From: an uncultured Bacilli bacterium
GTDB lineage: Bacteria; Bacillota_I; Bacilli_A; RF39; UBA660
Length of the DNA stretch: 64,000 bases
NCBI GenBank assembly: GCA_934096235.1
Contig: CAKOLO010000004.1
Coordinates: forward strand, 91,939-155,938
Reading direction: 5' to 3'
Shown here in pieces: positions 1-7,998 of the stretch. The translations under genes were made by a program, and so were the position numbers. Each line of letters begins with the position of its first letter. Position 1 is the stretch's first letter. Under the pieces are notes generated by a model that was given only the letters and a program-made list of their open reading frames with translations, was not told the DNA's origin and ran no database searches.

Positions 1-1931
1 TCTACACCTACTTCACTTAAAGCTTCATCTAGAATAATAAATTCACTATCCTTTAATATACTTCTTGCTAAAATAATTTTTTGTCTTTCTCCACCTGATA
101 TATTAAATCCATCTTCTTCTATAATCATATTATTTCTTAATTTATTATTATTTCTTAGTGTATCTAAATTACATATATGAATAGCATTTTCATACTCTTC
201 ATCTTTAATCCTTCTATCATAAATAATATTATTTTTAAGAGTATCATTTAATATATAATTATTTTGGGATACATAAGTAATACTATTAGAAATAATGCTA
301 GAACTAATATCCTTAATATTCTTATTATTAATTAATATTTCTCCATTATAATCATCTAAATACTTTAATAATATTTTAATAATTGTACTTTTTCCACTAC
401 CACTATCACCATATATTAAGAATTTACTTCCGTATTTTATTTTAAATGATACATTATTAAACAAAGGAATAAAAGAATTATTATAGTTTAAATTATTAAT
501 AATAATATCTCCATTAATAAACTTATTAGTTATTAATTCTTCTTTAGTAGTTACTAGTAATAAATCATTAATTCTTCTATATACATTCTTTATATAATTA
601 ATATTTGGTTCTAACTCTAATATACTTTTTAATGGATCTGTAAAATAATAAATTAATGAATTAAATAGTAGAAAATTACCAATAGATATTATATTCTTAT
701 GAATAAATATAGAACTTATAAATATGGAAAATATATATGTTAAATTAGTTGTTAATTCTTTTATAAAAAGTTGTTTATTTAGTGAGGAATCGTATATTTT
801 ATGATTGAAAATGCTCTTAATATTAGATATTTCTATCTTTTTAAGTGTTTCTGGTAATAAGTTTAAATTTTTATTTATTTCATAACTATATATACTTTCA
901 TTTAATGTTTTATTATAATTAGATTCATTTATTAATATATTATCTATATATTTATTATTAGTTCTTTTATATATTAATAGTATTAATACATATATTATTA
1001 TTTCTATTAGATAAATTATAAATAGTTTAATGTTTATTTTTAACAGTAAAATAATGCTTGTTAAGACTAATAATATATTAGTAGATATATTTATTATTAT
1101 TTCTGTTAAAGAGTCTTTAAAGTCCTTTAAATCGTTTATTCTTGATATTACTTCAGGAGTAGATTTGTTTTTGAAGAATTGGTATGGAAGATTAAAAAGT
1201 TTTCTTATAACTGCATTATTAAGATTAATAGATATTTTAGAATTTATATCTATTATTAATTTACCCCTTATATAATTAATAATACTTTTAAATACAGCTG
1301 TAATTAAAAACATGATAGTTAGTTTTATTAGAATATTTAAGTTATAATTTGGTAGTATATAGTCTACTATAACTAGAGTGTAATAATTTAAGAGAATACT
1401 TATTACTATTAGGAGTACGGATATAATTATTATTTTTTGTATTTTATATTTTTCTTGATTGAGGTATGAAAATATAGTTTCTAATAATTTATTTTTATTT
1501 CTTAAATTATCTATCTTCTTAACAGGATATATCACAAGAGATGTATTTTGATACATAGTTTTAAATTCTTCAAAAGATATTTTAGTTATATTAGTTGACG
1601 GATCCATTATAGTAAGTGTATTTTTATTTACTTTATATACTACTATAAAGTGATACATGTTATTTTTTATAATATGACAAATTATAGGGAAAGATATTTC
1701 ATTATTAATAATTTCTTCATATGAATAATGTATGCCATATCCATCAAATCCATAATTCTTACTACCATTTATTATGTTATATGCATTAGACCCATCTATA
1801 TCTGTTTTTAATGCAAATGTGACTTCTTCATGCGATGCTTCACATCCATAATATTTCATTATAGAAAGTAAGCATGAAGGTCCACAATCTTTTAAACCAT
1901 TTTGTCTAACTATCAGTTTTTTATTTAACAT
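1..1931 (-). CDS. Peptidase-containing (C39) ABC exporter, 3' end cut by window edge
   Basis: Membrane exporter that cleaves the leader of a double-glycine peptide (bacteriocin or pheromone type) and pumps the mature peptide out. The N-terminal C39 cysteine protease domain shows Q10 and C16 in RQNGLKDCGPSC, H94 in MYHFIVVY and D110 in IMDPS. A hydrophobic six-helix exporter region follows, then the nucleotide-binding domain with Walker A GDSGSGKST (about residue 505), signature SGGERQ (about 610) and Walker B FIILDEA near the window edge. Roughly the last 40 residues are missing. ATG has AGGAGGG 5 nt upstream. No peptide precursor is visible upstream; it could lie beyond the left edge. A conserved promoter-like element precedes the gene. 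Family call is firm; the substrate is unknown. Confidence 0.9.
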   Translation of the reverse strand, partial: MLNKKLIVRQNGLKDCGPSCLLSIMKYYGCEASHEEVTFALKTDIDGSNAYNIINGSKNYGFDGYGIHYSYEEIINNEISFPIICHIIKNNMYHFIVVYKVNKNTLTIMDPSTNITKISFEEFKTMYQNTSLVIYPVKKIDNLRNKNKLLETIFSYLNQEKYKIQKIIIISVLLIVISILLNYYTLVIVDYILPNYNLNILIKLTIMFLITAVFKSIINYIRGKLIIDINSKISINLNNAVIRKLFNLPYQFFKNKSTPEVISRINDLKDFKDSLTEIIINISTNILLVLTSIILLLKINIKLFIIYLIEIIIYVLILLIYKRTNNKYIDNILINESNYNKTLNESIYSYEINKNLNLLPETLKKIEISNIKSIFNHKIYDSSLNKQLFIKELTTNLTYIFSIFISSIFIHKNIISIGNFLLFNSLIYYFTDPLKSILELEPNINYIKNVYRRINDLLLVTTKEELITNKFINGDIIINNLNYNNSFIPLFNNVSFKIKYGSKFLIYGDSGSGKSTIIKILLKYLDDYNGEILINNKNIKDISSSIISNSITYVSQNNYILNDTLKNNIIYDRRIKDEEYENAIHICNLDTLRNNNKLRNNMIIEEDGFNISGGERQKIILARSILKDSEFIILDEALSEVGV

Positions 1932-1941
1932 TTTAACCCTC

Positions 1942-1979
1942 CTATTATTATAGTTAGGCATAAAATACTAAAACACTTC
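1942..1979 (-). promoter_or_regulatory. Shared bipartite element, copy A
   Basis: On the minus strand GAAGTGTTTTA (1979 to 1969) is followed after 11 nt by CTAACTATAATAATAG (1957 to 1942), which runs straight into the AGGAGGG of the C39 exporter. The same box, spacing and position occur before the RhuM-Fic gene and the MvaI/BcnI-like nuclease gene. It contains a possible -35 (TGTTTT) and -10 (TATAAT) separated by 17 nt, so it may be a promoter plus an operator. Confidence 0.65.
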
Positions 1980-1996
1980 TTTTTTTAGAATTTTTT

Positions 1997-2030
1997 TAAA
2001 AAAAATAATTGATTCTTTTAAATCAATTAT
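1997..2030 (-). terminator. Rho-independent terminator after the dockerin surface gene
   Basis: A 10-bp stem (ATAATTGATT/AATCAATTAT) with a 6-nt loop is followed on the minus strand by eight T residues. It lies 10 bases past the stop codon of the surface protein gene and separates it from the exporter. Confidence 0.8.
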
Positions 2031-2039
2031 TTATATTAC

Positions 2040-3578
2040 TTATCCTATTCTAAATACTGGACTTATTCCTAATGACTGTACACCTGGAATAATATCTCCT
2101 CCATAGTCTTTTCCATCAGATGTAATGTAATAAAAGCAATCAGAAAAGCCTTGGTATATTGAACGTAACCAATAATAAGTAACAGTACCCATATATGACT
2201 TTATCGCAGAAGTTGTATTTGTTGTTGTTACACCTTTTAAACTATAATAGTCAAGTTGTCTTGATAAGTTACCAGCCAAATCACTTTTAAAATTACTATA
2301 TATTTCTTGAGGAGTTAGCAAATATATTTTATCTGTCGTAGTACTTGTCTTGTCACCATTTCCAGAAATTACTTTTGTATCAATTATTACTGATCTTAAA
2401 TCACTTGGTAATAAATTATATATATTTTCATTCAAGAAAGTTCTTGCTTGTGATGAAGGCCAACCTGCTTCAGTTGCATTTTGTGAATACATAGCATATT
2501 TTGTTATTATATCTTCGAACTCAAGCACAAAGCCACAAGCAGTTTGAGAAAAACCACTAGTTGAACATTCACTAGGCGTTGAGATATTTGCTATTCTTAC
2601 ATTATGTTTTCCTAGAGTTCCTAGGTCTACTTCTTTAGTATCTCCTACTTTATAAGCACCAGTATTTCCACTTCTTATATTGCTTGCTATGTTTGACCAT
2701 GATGCTTCACTAAATGGAATATTATCAGGTACGAATTCACCTTCTATATTTAAGTTACCAACAAAATATGTCTTTTGTGCTTGATTAGGTGTTGTTTCAT
2801 CCATGTATAACCATAAAAAGTATGTTTCACTTTCTCCTGGAGCTATTTTATCTCCACTATATATTATATTATTTGAAAGAGTACTAAATGAATTTATATG
2901 TGTCATTCTCATCATATGATCATTTTGTCCATTTATAGCTTCATTTAAATAGTCAACATCATTCGCATCTATTTCTCCGTCGCCATCTATGTCTCCTACC
3001 TTTTTTTGTTCATCAGTTGGAGTAATATTTTTTGTCGCAATATCAACAAGAAGCGTTGCATCATCATAGTTAACAATTCCATTTAAGTCAACATCACCTA
3101 ATTGATGTTCTGAACCTGATGCTAATACTTTTTTTCTGACAGCAACTTTTAGATGTTCTGAATATAGACTAGTTAGTCTTTGATATTCTGAATAGTCTCC
3201 AGTTGGAAGAAAGTCTTCGTCTTCTTTTAATTTTATAGTTACTGTTGCATCCATAGTACCAGTATTTGTTACTTTAAAGATGTAAGGTGTTGCATTTGAA
3301 TAGGTTCCATCATTTGGATAAGGATAAATAGAAGCTGGAACAGAAGTACCATCTTGCTTAGTAGTACCAATAACTTGACCTATATTTTCATAAGTAGTGT
3401 CACATGTAGAATCATTACAGAATGATATATTTAAGTCTCCTGTTTCTACCACATTGTCTTTTCCTTCATCTATTTTAAAGAATGAAGCAAAGGAAACACC
3501 TATAAATATTATTAATAATAGACCTACTGATATAAGTAATGTAATTGTTTCTTTCTTAATAATTTTATCTATATACAT
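2040..3578 (-). CDS. TasA/camelysin-like surface protein with inserted dockerin and C-terminal DUF6273-like domain
   Basis: Probable secreted or membrane-anchored surface protein. Residues about 11-33 form a signal/anchor helix (TLLISVGLLLIIFIGVSF) followed by the ETGDLNI motif typical of TasA/camelysin beta-sandwich proteins. At about 161-216 a type I dockerin interrupts that domain, with two calcium loops, DVDLNGIVNYDD and DIDGDGEIDANDVD. The sandwich resumes with an APGESETYFLWLYMD strand. The C-terminal 200 residues (CGFVLEFEDI, YYWLRS, ending GISPVFRIG) resemble DUF6273. The likely start is this ATG, 7 nt after AGGTGAT; the in-frame GTG 9 nt upstream lies inside that ribosome binding site. 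A single gene with its own terminator. The function is inferred only from domains. Confidence 0.75.
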   Translation of the reverse strand: MYIDKIIKKETITLLISVGLLLIIFIGVSFASFFKIDEGKDNVVETGDLNISFCNDSTCDTTYENIGQVIGTTKQDGTSVPASIYPYPNDGTYSNATPYIFKVTNTGTMDATVTIKLKEDEDFLPTGDYSEYQRLTSLYSEHLKVAVRKKVLASGSEHQLGDVDLNGIVNYDDATLLVDIATKNITPTDEQKKVGDIDGDGEIDANDVDYLNEAINGQNDHMMRMTHINSFSTLSNNIIYSGDKIAPGESETYFLWLYMDETTPNQAQKTYFVGNLNIEGEFVPDNIPFSEASWSNIASNIRSGNTGAYKVGDTKEVDLGTLGKHNVRIANISTPSECSTSGFSQTACGFVLEFEDIITKYAMYSQNATEAGWPSSQARTFLNENIYNLLPSDLRSVIIDTKVISGNGDKTSTTTDKIYLLTPQEIYSNFKSDLAGNLSRQLDYYSLKGVTTTNTTSAIKSYMGTVTYYWLRSIYQGFSDCFYYITSDGKDYGGDIIPGVQSLGISPVFRIG

Positions 3579-3610
3579 GTTTATCACCTATTCTCCATTA
3601 AAATTATATA

Positions 3611-3646
3611 ATAAAAAAGTTTCATAGTCAATTGGACTTATGAAAC
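3611..3646 (-). terminator. Rho-independent terminator after rpe
   Basis: Stem GTTTCATA/TATGAAAC (3619-3626 and 3639-3646) followed on the minus strand by TTTTTTAT. It ends the prpC-prkC-rsgA-rpe transcription unit six bases after the rpe stop. Confidence 0.8.
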
Positions 3647-3651
3647 ATAAA

Positions 3652-4287
3652 TTATAGTTTTTTTAATGTGTTTATATTATTTATAATGTCTTTGTGAATG
3701 TATGAAGCAGAAACTAACATATCTACTCCTTTATCTACACAAATCTTACCAGTTTCATCGTTTATACCACCATCTACTGATATGATAGTTTTAGCATTTT
3801 GATTAATTATTTCTTGTTTTAAGTTTTCTATTTTATTTGGAGTATTCTCTATAAAAGATTGTCCACTTTTACCTGGGTGTACACTCATCACTAATACTTG
3901 ATCTATTTTAGATAAATATGGATAAAGTACTTTTTCATCAGTTTCCGGGTTTATAGCTATACCTACTTTTAAACCATAGTTTTTTATTTCATTAATCATT
4001 TTATCTATATCTTTTACTGCTTCATAATGAAATGTTATATAGCTTGTATTTAATAAAGCATAGTCTTCTATATATTTAGAAGGGTTTTCAACCATTAAAT
4101 GAACATCTAGTGGTAGTTTAGAATAACTTACTATTTTTTTTACTTCACTAATAGTCCATGTTTTATTTTCTACGAATTTTCCATCCATTATATCTACATG
4201 TATATAGTCTGCTTTTGTATTATCAAGTTTTTTTACTATATCTTGTGGTTTTATACTACTTGATAGTATTGAAACGCTTACTTTCAT
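3652..4287 (-). CDS. rpe: Ribulose-phosphate 3-epimerase
   Basis: Cytosolic pentose phosphate pathway enzyme that interconverts ribulose 5-phosphate and xylulose 5-phosphate. The 211-residue length fits the family. TIM-barrel motifs are visible: HVDIMDGKFV with metal-binding His and Asp, DVHLMVENP, FHYEA, VMSVHPGKSGQ and SVDGGIN with the second catalytic Asp. The start overlaps the end of rsgA by 32 nt, with GGAAAC as ribosome binding site inside rsgA, so the two are translationally linked. The order rsgA-rpe is the same as in Bacillus subtilis. Confidence 0.96.
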   Translation of the reverse strand: MKVSVSILSSSIKPQDIVKKLDNTKADYIHVDIMDGKFVENKTWTISEVKKIVSYSKLPLDVHLMVENPSKYIEDYALLNTSYITFHYEAVKDIDKMINEIKNYGLKVGIAINPETDEKVLYPYLSKIDQVLVMSVHPGKSGQSFIENTPNKIENLKQEIINQNAKTIISVDGGINDETGKICVDKGVDMLVSASYIHKDIINNINTLKKL

Positions 4288-5113
4288 ATTTTGTTTCCTC
4301 CATAAATTTTAAATAATTGTCATATCTCCATCTTGGAATTTTACCATTCTCAACTAGTTTTATTATTTCGCATCCATCTTCTTTTACATGAGTACATGTT
4401 CTATACTTACATGGTTTATTGAAATCAGGATAATATTTTTTTATTTCTTTTGATGGGATATTTATTTCAAGTGAACTAAATCCAGGTGTATCTGCGATAA
4501 GTCCATCGTTTACTTCTAGAAGTTCTACTAATCTTGTAGTATGTTTGCCTCTACCAAGTGAAAGTGATACTTCACCAGTTTTTAATTTTAGTGAAGCATC
4601 AACTCTATTTAATAATGATGACTTTCCACTACCAGTTTGTCCACAAAGGGCTACTGTTGAGTTTTTAAATTCTTTTTTTATTTTAGCTATGCTTGTATTA
4701 ATATATACTTTTATACCTAGTTTTCTATAGTAATTCATATATTTTCTTACTTCTGCTTTTTCTTTCATAGTAATCATATCTGTCTTTGTTATTATGATTA
4801 TTGGTTCTATATTATTATAGTTTGCGATTAGTAAGAATTTATCTATTAGATAATCAGAAAAAACTGGAATAGATGTACTCATTACAATTAGAAGTTTATC
4901 TATATTTGCAATAAGTGGTCTTTCCAGGTAGTTTTTTCTTGGTTCGACTTTTTCTATTGTTTTATTAGTTACATCTACAATTACGTTATCACCTACAACT
5001 GGGGAAACTTTTTGATTACGTAGTTTCCCTCTAGTTCTAGTGTCTATTATAGTATTGTTTTCTAATAATACTCTATGTATAAATTTATTAATACATATTA
5101 TTTTGCCTTTCAT
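4256..5113 (-). CDS. rsgA: Ribosome small subunit-dependent GTPase A
   Basis: Circularly permuted GTPase that acts late in 30S ribosome maturation. An N-terminal OB fold (about residues 1-70) is followed by the permuted G motifs in the family order: G4 ITKTD, G1 GQTGSGKSS, then G3 DTPGFS. The C-terminal zinc knuckle is complete, CKYRTCTHVKEDGC. At 285 residues it has normal length. It starts 1 nt after the prkC stop with GGGGAA as ribosome binding site. PASTA-kinase-linked phosphorylation of this GTPase is known in Bacillus, so the gene order fits. Confidence 0.96.
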   Translation of the reverse strand: MKGKIICINKFIHRVLLENNTIIDTRTRGKLRNQKVSPVVGDNVIVDVTNKTIEKVEPRKNYLERPLIANIDKLLIVMSTSIPVFSDYLIDKFLLIANYNNIEPIIIITKTDMITMKEKAEVRKYMNYYRKLGIKVYINTSIAKIKKEFKNSTVALCGQTGSGKSSLLNRVDASLKLKTGEVSLSLGRGKHTTRLVELLEVNDGLIADTPGFSSLEINIPSKEIKKYYPDFNKPCKYRTCTHVKEDGCEIIKLVENGKIPRWRYDNYLKFMEETKYESKRFNTIK

Positions 5114-5114
5114 A

Positions 5115-6860
5115 TTATTCCCCTGTATCAGTGTCTGGCTCAGGTTCAGGTGTTACTTCTGGTGCTTTAGCTACTGTTATAACTAATGTTGCTCCTGGAG
5201 TTACTACTGAAGATGCTGCCCTACTTTGTCTTATTATTGTACCTTCTGCTACTGTGGTACTTTCTTGATATTTATATTCTAATTTTAATTCGTGTTTACT
5301 TGCAAATTCTTCTATTTGTTCAATTGTGTATCCATTAGTAAAGTCTGGATATTTATATTCTACTTTTGGAATATAAATTTTAATTTGATTACCAAGTTTA
5401 CTTGATTCTCCAGCTGCTGGTTCAGTTCTTAGAACTGTCTCTTCTTTTACTTTTTTGTCTTCGCTTACTATTTCTTCTTCGATAGTTACATTACATTCGC
5501 ATTGTGCTTCAATTTTACCTTTAGCTTCTAAGTAATTCTTTCCAGTAAAATCTTCTACTATGTATGCAGCTGCACCTGATGAAATATAAATAATTATTTT
5601 TGTACCAGTTTTTCTTTTAGAACCTATTTCTGGACTAGTTTTAACAACTTTACCTTTTTCTATTGTATCGCTTGGTTCATATTTATATTCTGTATCTACA
5701 TCAAATCCTAAGTCAGTTAGTTCGTTTGCTGCATCTACTGGTTCTTTATTAGATACATCTGGTATAGTAACATTTTTTACTTTTGTTTTTTCAAAGTAAA
5801 TAGTCATTCCTATTGTAACTGTTAGAACTAATGCTGTAAAGATACTAGCTATTATTATTAATGTTTTATTACCTTTTTTCTTTTCATCTAGGAAGTCTTC
5901 TTCATCTTCTACTTCTTTTGCTTTTTTCTTCTTAGTTGTTTCTTTTTTTAATGGTTCTAGATCTTTATCAAGTACTTTTGTTTCTTCTAGGTCATTTTCT
6001 GGATATGGATAAACATATCTTTTTTCGTTTTGTCTTGATTCATCTAACGCTGTTTTTAAGTCTTCATGCATAGCTCTTGCATCTGTATATCTATTTTTTG
6101 GATTTTTAGCTGTTGCTTTAATAATAACATTTTCTATTGATTGAGGTATGCTACTATTAAATTTTCTTACGCTTGGAAGTGGTTCTTTTAAATGTTTTAA
6201 AGCTATTTCTACAGCGTTATCTCCTTTATATGGAACAAGTCCAGTTAGAAGTTCATACATCATTATTCCCATTGAATAAATATCGCTTCTTATAGTTGAG
6301 CCTTTTCCATTTGCTTGTTCTGGTGGTAGATAATGTACTGTTCCCATAACTGAGTTTGTTTGCGTTAGTTGTGTTGAGTTAAGTGCTGTTGCTACTCCAA
6401 AGTCAGTTATTTTTATCATACCATTTGAAAGTATCATTATATTTTGAGGCTTTATATCTCTATGGATAATATAGGCATCATGAGCATGAGCCATACCATC
6501 TGTTACTTGTAACATTATATCAATAACTTCTGTAACAGATAAGTGTCCTCTTTTCTTTAATACTTGTTTTAGAGTCATTCCGTCAACATATTCCATTACT
6601 ATATAATATTGACCATCATCTTCTCCAACATCATACATTTCTACAATGTTTGGATGACTTAAACTTGATGCTGAAAGTGCTTCTCTTTGAAATCTACGTA
6701 CGAATTTTTCATCGTTTGCTAGATCTCCTCTTAGTACTTTAACAGCTACATTTCTATCAAGTATTGTGTCATGTGCTAAATATACATTAGCCATTCCACC
6801 TTCTCCAAGTGTTTTAATGATTTGATATCTATCGTTAATTTTAGAACCTTTAACTATCAC
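5115..6860 (-). CDS. prkC: PASTA-domain Ser/Thr protein kinase
   Basis: Transmembrane eukaryotic-like kinase that senses muropeptides or lipid II and adjusts cell wall growth and dormancy exit. The cytosolic kinase domain shows the glycine loop GEGGMANVY, Lys41 in VAVKVL, HRDIKPQN, DFGVAT and an activation loop ending GTVHYLPPEQ. A lysine-rich linker leads to one membrane helix (LIIIASIFTALVLTVTIGM) and three extracellular PASTA repeats, ending in an acidic Pro/Glu tail. I chose the GTG start giving MIVKGSK: it sits 1 nt after the prpC stop and behind GGTGAATA. A start 12 nt upstream is possible. Paired with phosphatase PrpC. Confidence 0.95.
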   Translation of the reverse strand: MIVKGSKINDRYQIIKTLGEGGMANVYLAHDTILDRNVAVKVLRGDLANDEKFVRRFQREALSASSLSHPNIVEMYDVGEDDGQYYIVMEYVDGMTLKQVLKKRGHLSVTEVIDIMLQVTDGMAHAHDAYIIHRDIKPQNIMILSNGMIKITDFGVATALNSTQLTQTNSVMGTVHYLPPEQANGKGSTIRSDIYSMGIMMYELLTGLVPYKGDNAVEIALKHLKEPLPSVRKFNSSIPQSIENVIIKATAKNPKNRYTDARAMHEDLKTALDESRQNEKRYVYPYPENDLEETKVLDKDLEPLKKETTKKKKAKEVEDEEDFLDEKKKGNKTLIIIASIFTALVLTVTIGMTIYFEKTKVKNVTIPDVSNKEPVDAANELTDLGFDVDTEYKYEPSDTIEKGKVVKTSPEIGSKRKTGTKIIIYISSGAAAYIVEDFTGKNYLEAKGKIEAQCECNVTIEEEIVSEDKKVKEETVLRTEPAAGESSKLGNQIKIYIPKVEYKYPDFTNGYTIEQIEEFASKHELKLEYKYQESTTVAEGTIIRQSRAASSVVTPGATLVITVAKAPEVTPEPEPDTDTGE

Positions 6861-6861
6861 A

Positions 6862-7599
6862 CTATTCACCACTCATTCTTGCATAAGCAATTGTAATATT
6901 ATCATTTCCCCCACGAGTATTAGCTTTCATAATTAATTTATCTACTTGCTCCTCTATATCTAATTCTTTATCATTTAATACTTTTTCCATTTGTTCTACT
7001 GTTAACATATTAGTAAGTCCATCACTACATAAGAAAATTCCATCTACTGTACGTTCTACATCAAAAATATCCATTTCTATTGTTTCTGCTGCACCTAGTG
7101 CTTTCATAAGTACATTCTTTTGTGGATGATTTTTTGCTGCACTTTCAGTTAGTTCTCCATTTTCAAGTAAGATGTTTACTAATGTATGATCTTTTGTAAC
7201 TTTGTATAGTTTTCCTTTTTTAAATACAAAACCACTTGAATCTCCTACGTTTCCAAATAATAGGAAATCTTTAGTTAGTATTGAACAAACACAAGTTGTT
7301 CCAAGACCACTAGCATCTATATGTTCTTCAGAATATTTAAGTATCTTAACATTTACTTCATCTATTATTTCTTTTAACCAGATTACTGCTTCTTCTTTAG
7401 TACCTATACTTGATAATTCAGCAAATCTTTTACCAAGTTCAGTTACCACTAAAGAGCTTGCAACTTCTCCAGCTTTATGTCCACCCATTCCATCAGCTAC
7501 TACTAACAAATACTCATCACTCATATTTTTGATTATTGTTACTGAGTCTTCGTTATGACTTCTTACTTTTCCTGGGTCTGTTTGATAACAAGTCTTCAT
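6862..7599 (-). CDS. prpC: PP2C-type Ser/Thr phosphatase
   Basis: Metal-dependent phosphatase that reverses PrkC phosphorylation in the cytosol. The 245-residue protein carries the PP2C motifs: RSHNEDS near the N-terminus, VVADGMGGHKAGE, GDSSGFVF, SDGLTNML and GGNDNITIA at the end. The start has AAGGTGA 5 nt upstream. It is immediately upstream of prkC in the conserved rlmN-prpC-prkC-rsgA-rpe order, although here a small unknown gene and 192 bases of non-coding sequence separate it from rlmN. Confidence 0.95.
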   Translation of the reverse strand: MKTCYQTDPGKVRSHNEDSVTIIKNMSDEYLLVVADGMGGHKAGEVASSLVVTELGKRFAELSSIGTKEEAVIWLKEIIDEVNVKILKYSEEHIDASGLGTTCVCSILTKDFLLFGNVGDSSGFVFKKGKLYKVTKDHTLVNILLENGELTESAAKNHPQKNVLMKALGAAETIEMDIFDVERTVDGIFLCSDGLTNMLTVEQMEKVLNDKELDIEEQVDKLIMKANTRGGNDNITIAYARMSGE

Positions 7600-7791
7600 T
7601 TTTCACCTTCTTTTTCAAATGTAAATTATCTATTGTTGTAGAAATACCATTTACTATGATCATTCATATGTAACTGATAAATTGCTACTTGTTCTTCTTT
7701 ATTACTATATTTACATTATTTGATTTAAGTATATCATAAAATATTTTCATTTTAAAGATATTACTTTATCTCTCTGTAAAATCAGTTTACT
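7600..7791. other. Intergenic region with a start-less minus-strand reading frame
   Basis: No convincing gene. On the minus strand, 29 codons are open between stops at 7714-7716 and 7626-7628 (it includes EEQVAIYQLHMNDHSKWYFY). This has plausible protein-like composition but no usable start except an internal ATG without a ribosome binding site. It may be a remnant of a small gene. The prpC promoter should lie here, but I could not pick a clear one. Confidence 0.3.
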
Positions 7792-7983
7792 TTAAAACCA
7801 TTTTTTTGAAAGTACTTTTGCTCTTTCTTTACCTTTTAAATATTCTTCGACTGTTTGTCTACTGCTTCCAGCAAAACATGTTTCTGATCTATCAATTTTA
7901 CTATTTCTAGCTATTCTTGCCAGTTCTATTTGATTTTTTATTTGATTTGAATCAACACTAATTTTTTTAGTTTCTTTAAACAC
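7792..7983 (-). CDS. Small protein of unknown function (63 aa)
   Basis: Not recognised. A basic, hydrophilic 63-residue protein without signal peptide or membrane segment, with NQIKNQIELARIARNSKI then SSRQTVEEYLKGKERAK and ending KKWF. The middle resembles a helix-turn-helix or helical hairpin only in composition. It starts at GTG with AGAGAGG upstream, 15 nt after rlmN, so it probably shares the rlmN transcript. It is kept because it has a real ribosome binding site and no competing frame. Confidence 0.6.
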   Translation of the reverse strand: MFKETKKISVDSNQIKNQIELARIARNSKIDRSETCFAGSSRQTVEEYLKGKERAKVLSKKWF

Positions 7984-7998
7984 TTTATAATTCCTCTC

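Noticed and set aside
1030..1275. Plus-strand 81-residue hydrophobic ORF
   Set aside because: It lies wholly inside the membrane domain of the C39 exporter on the other strand and has no binding site.
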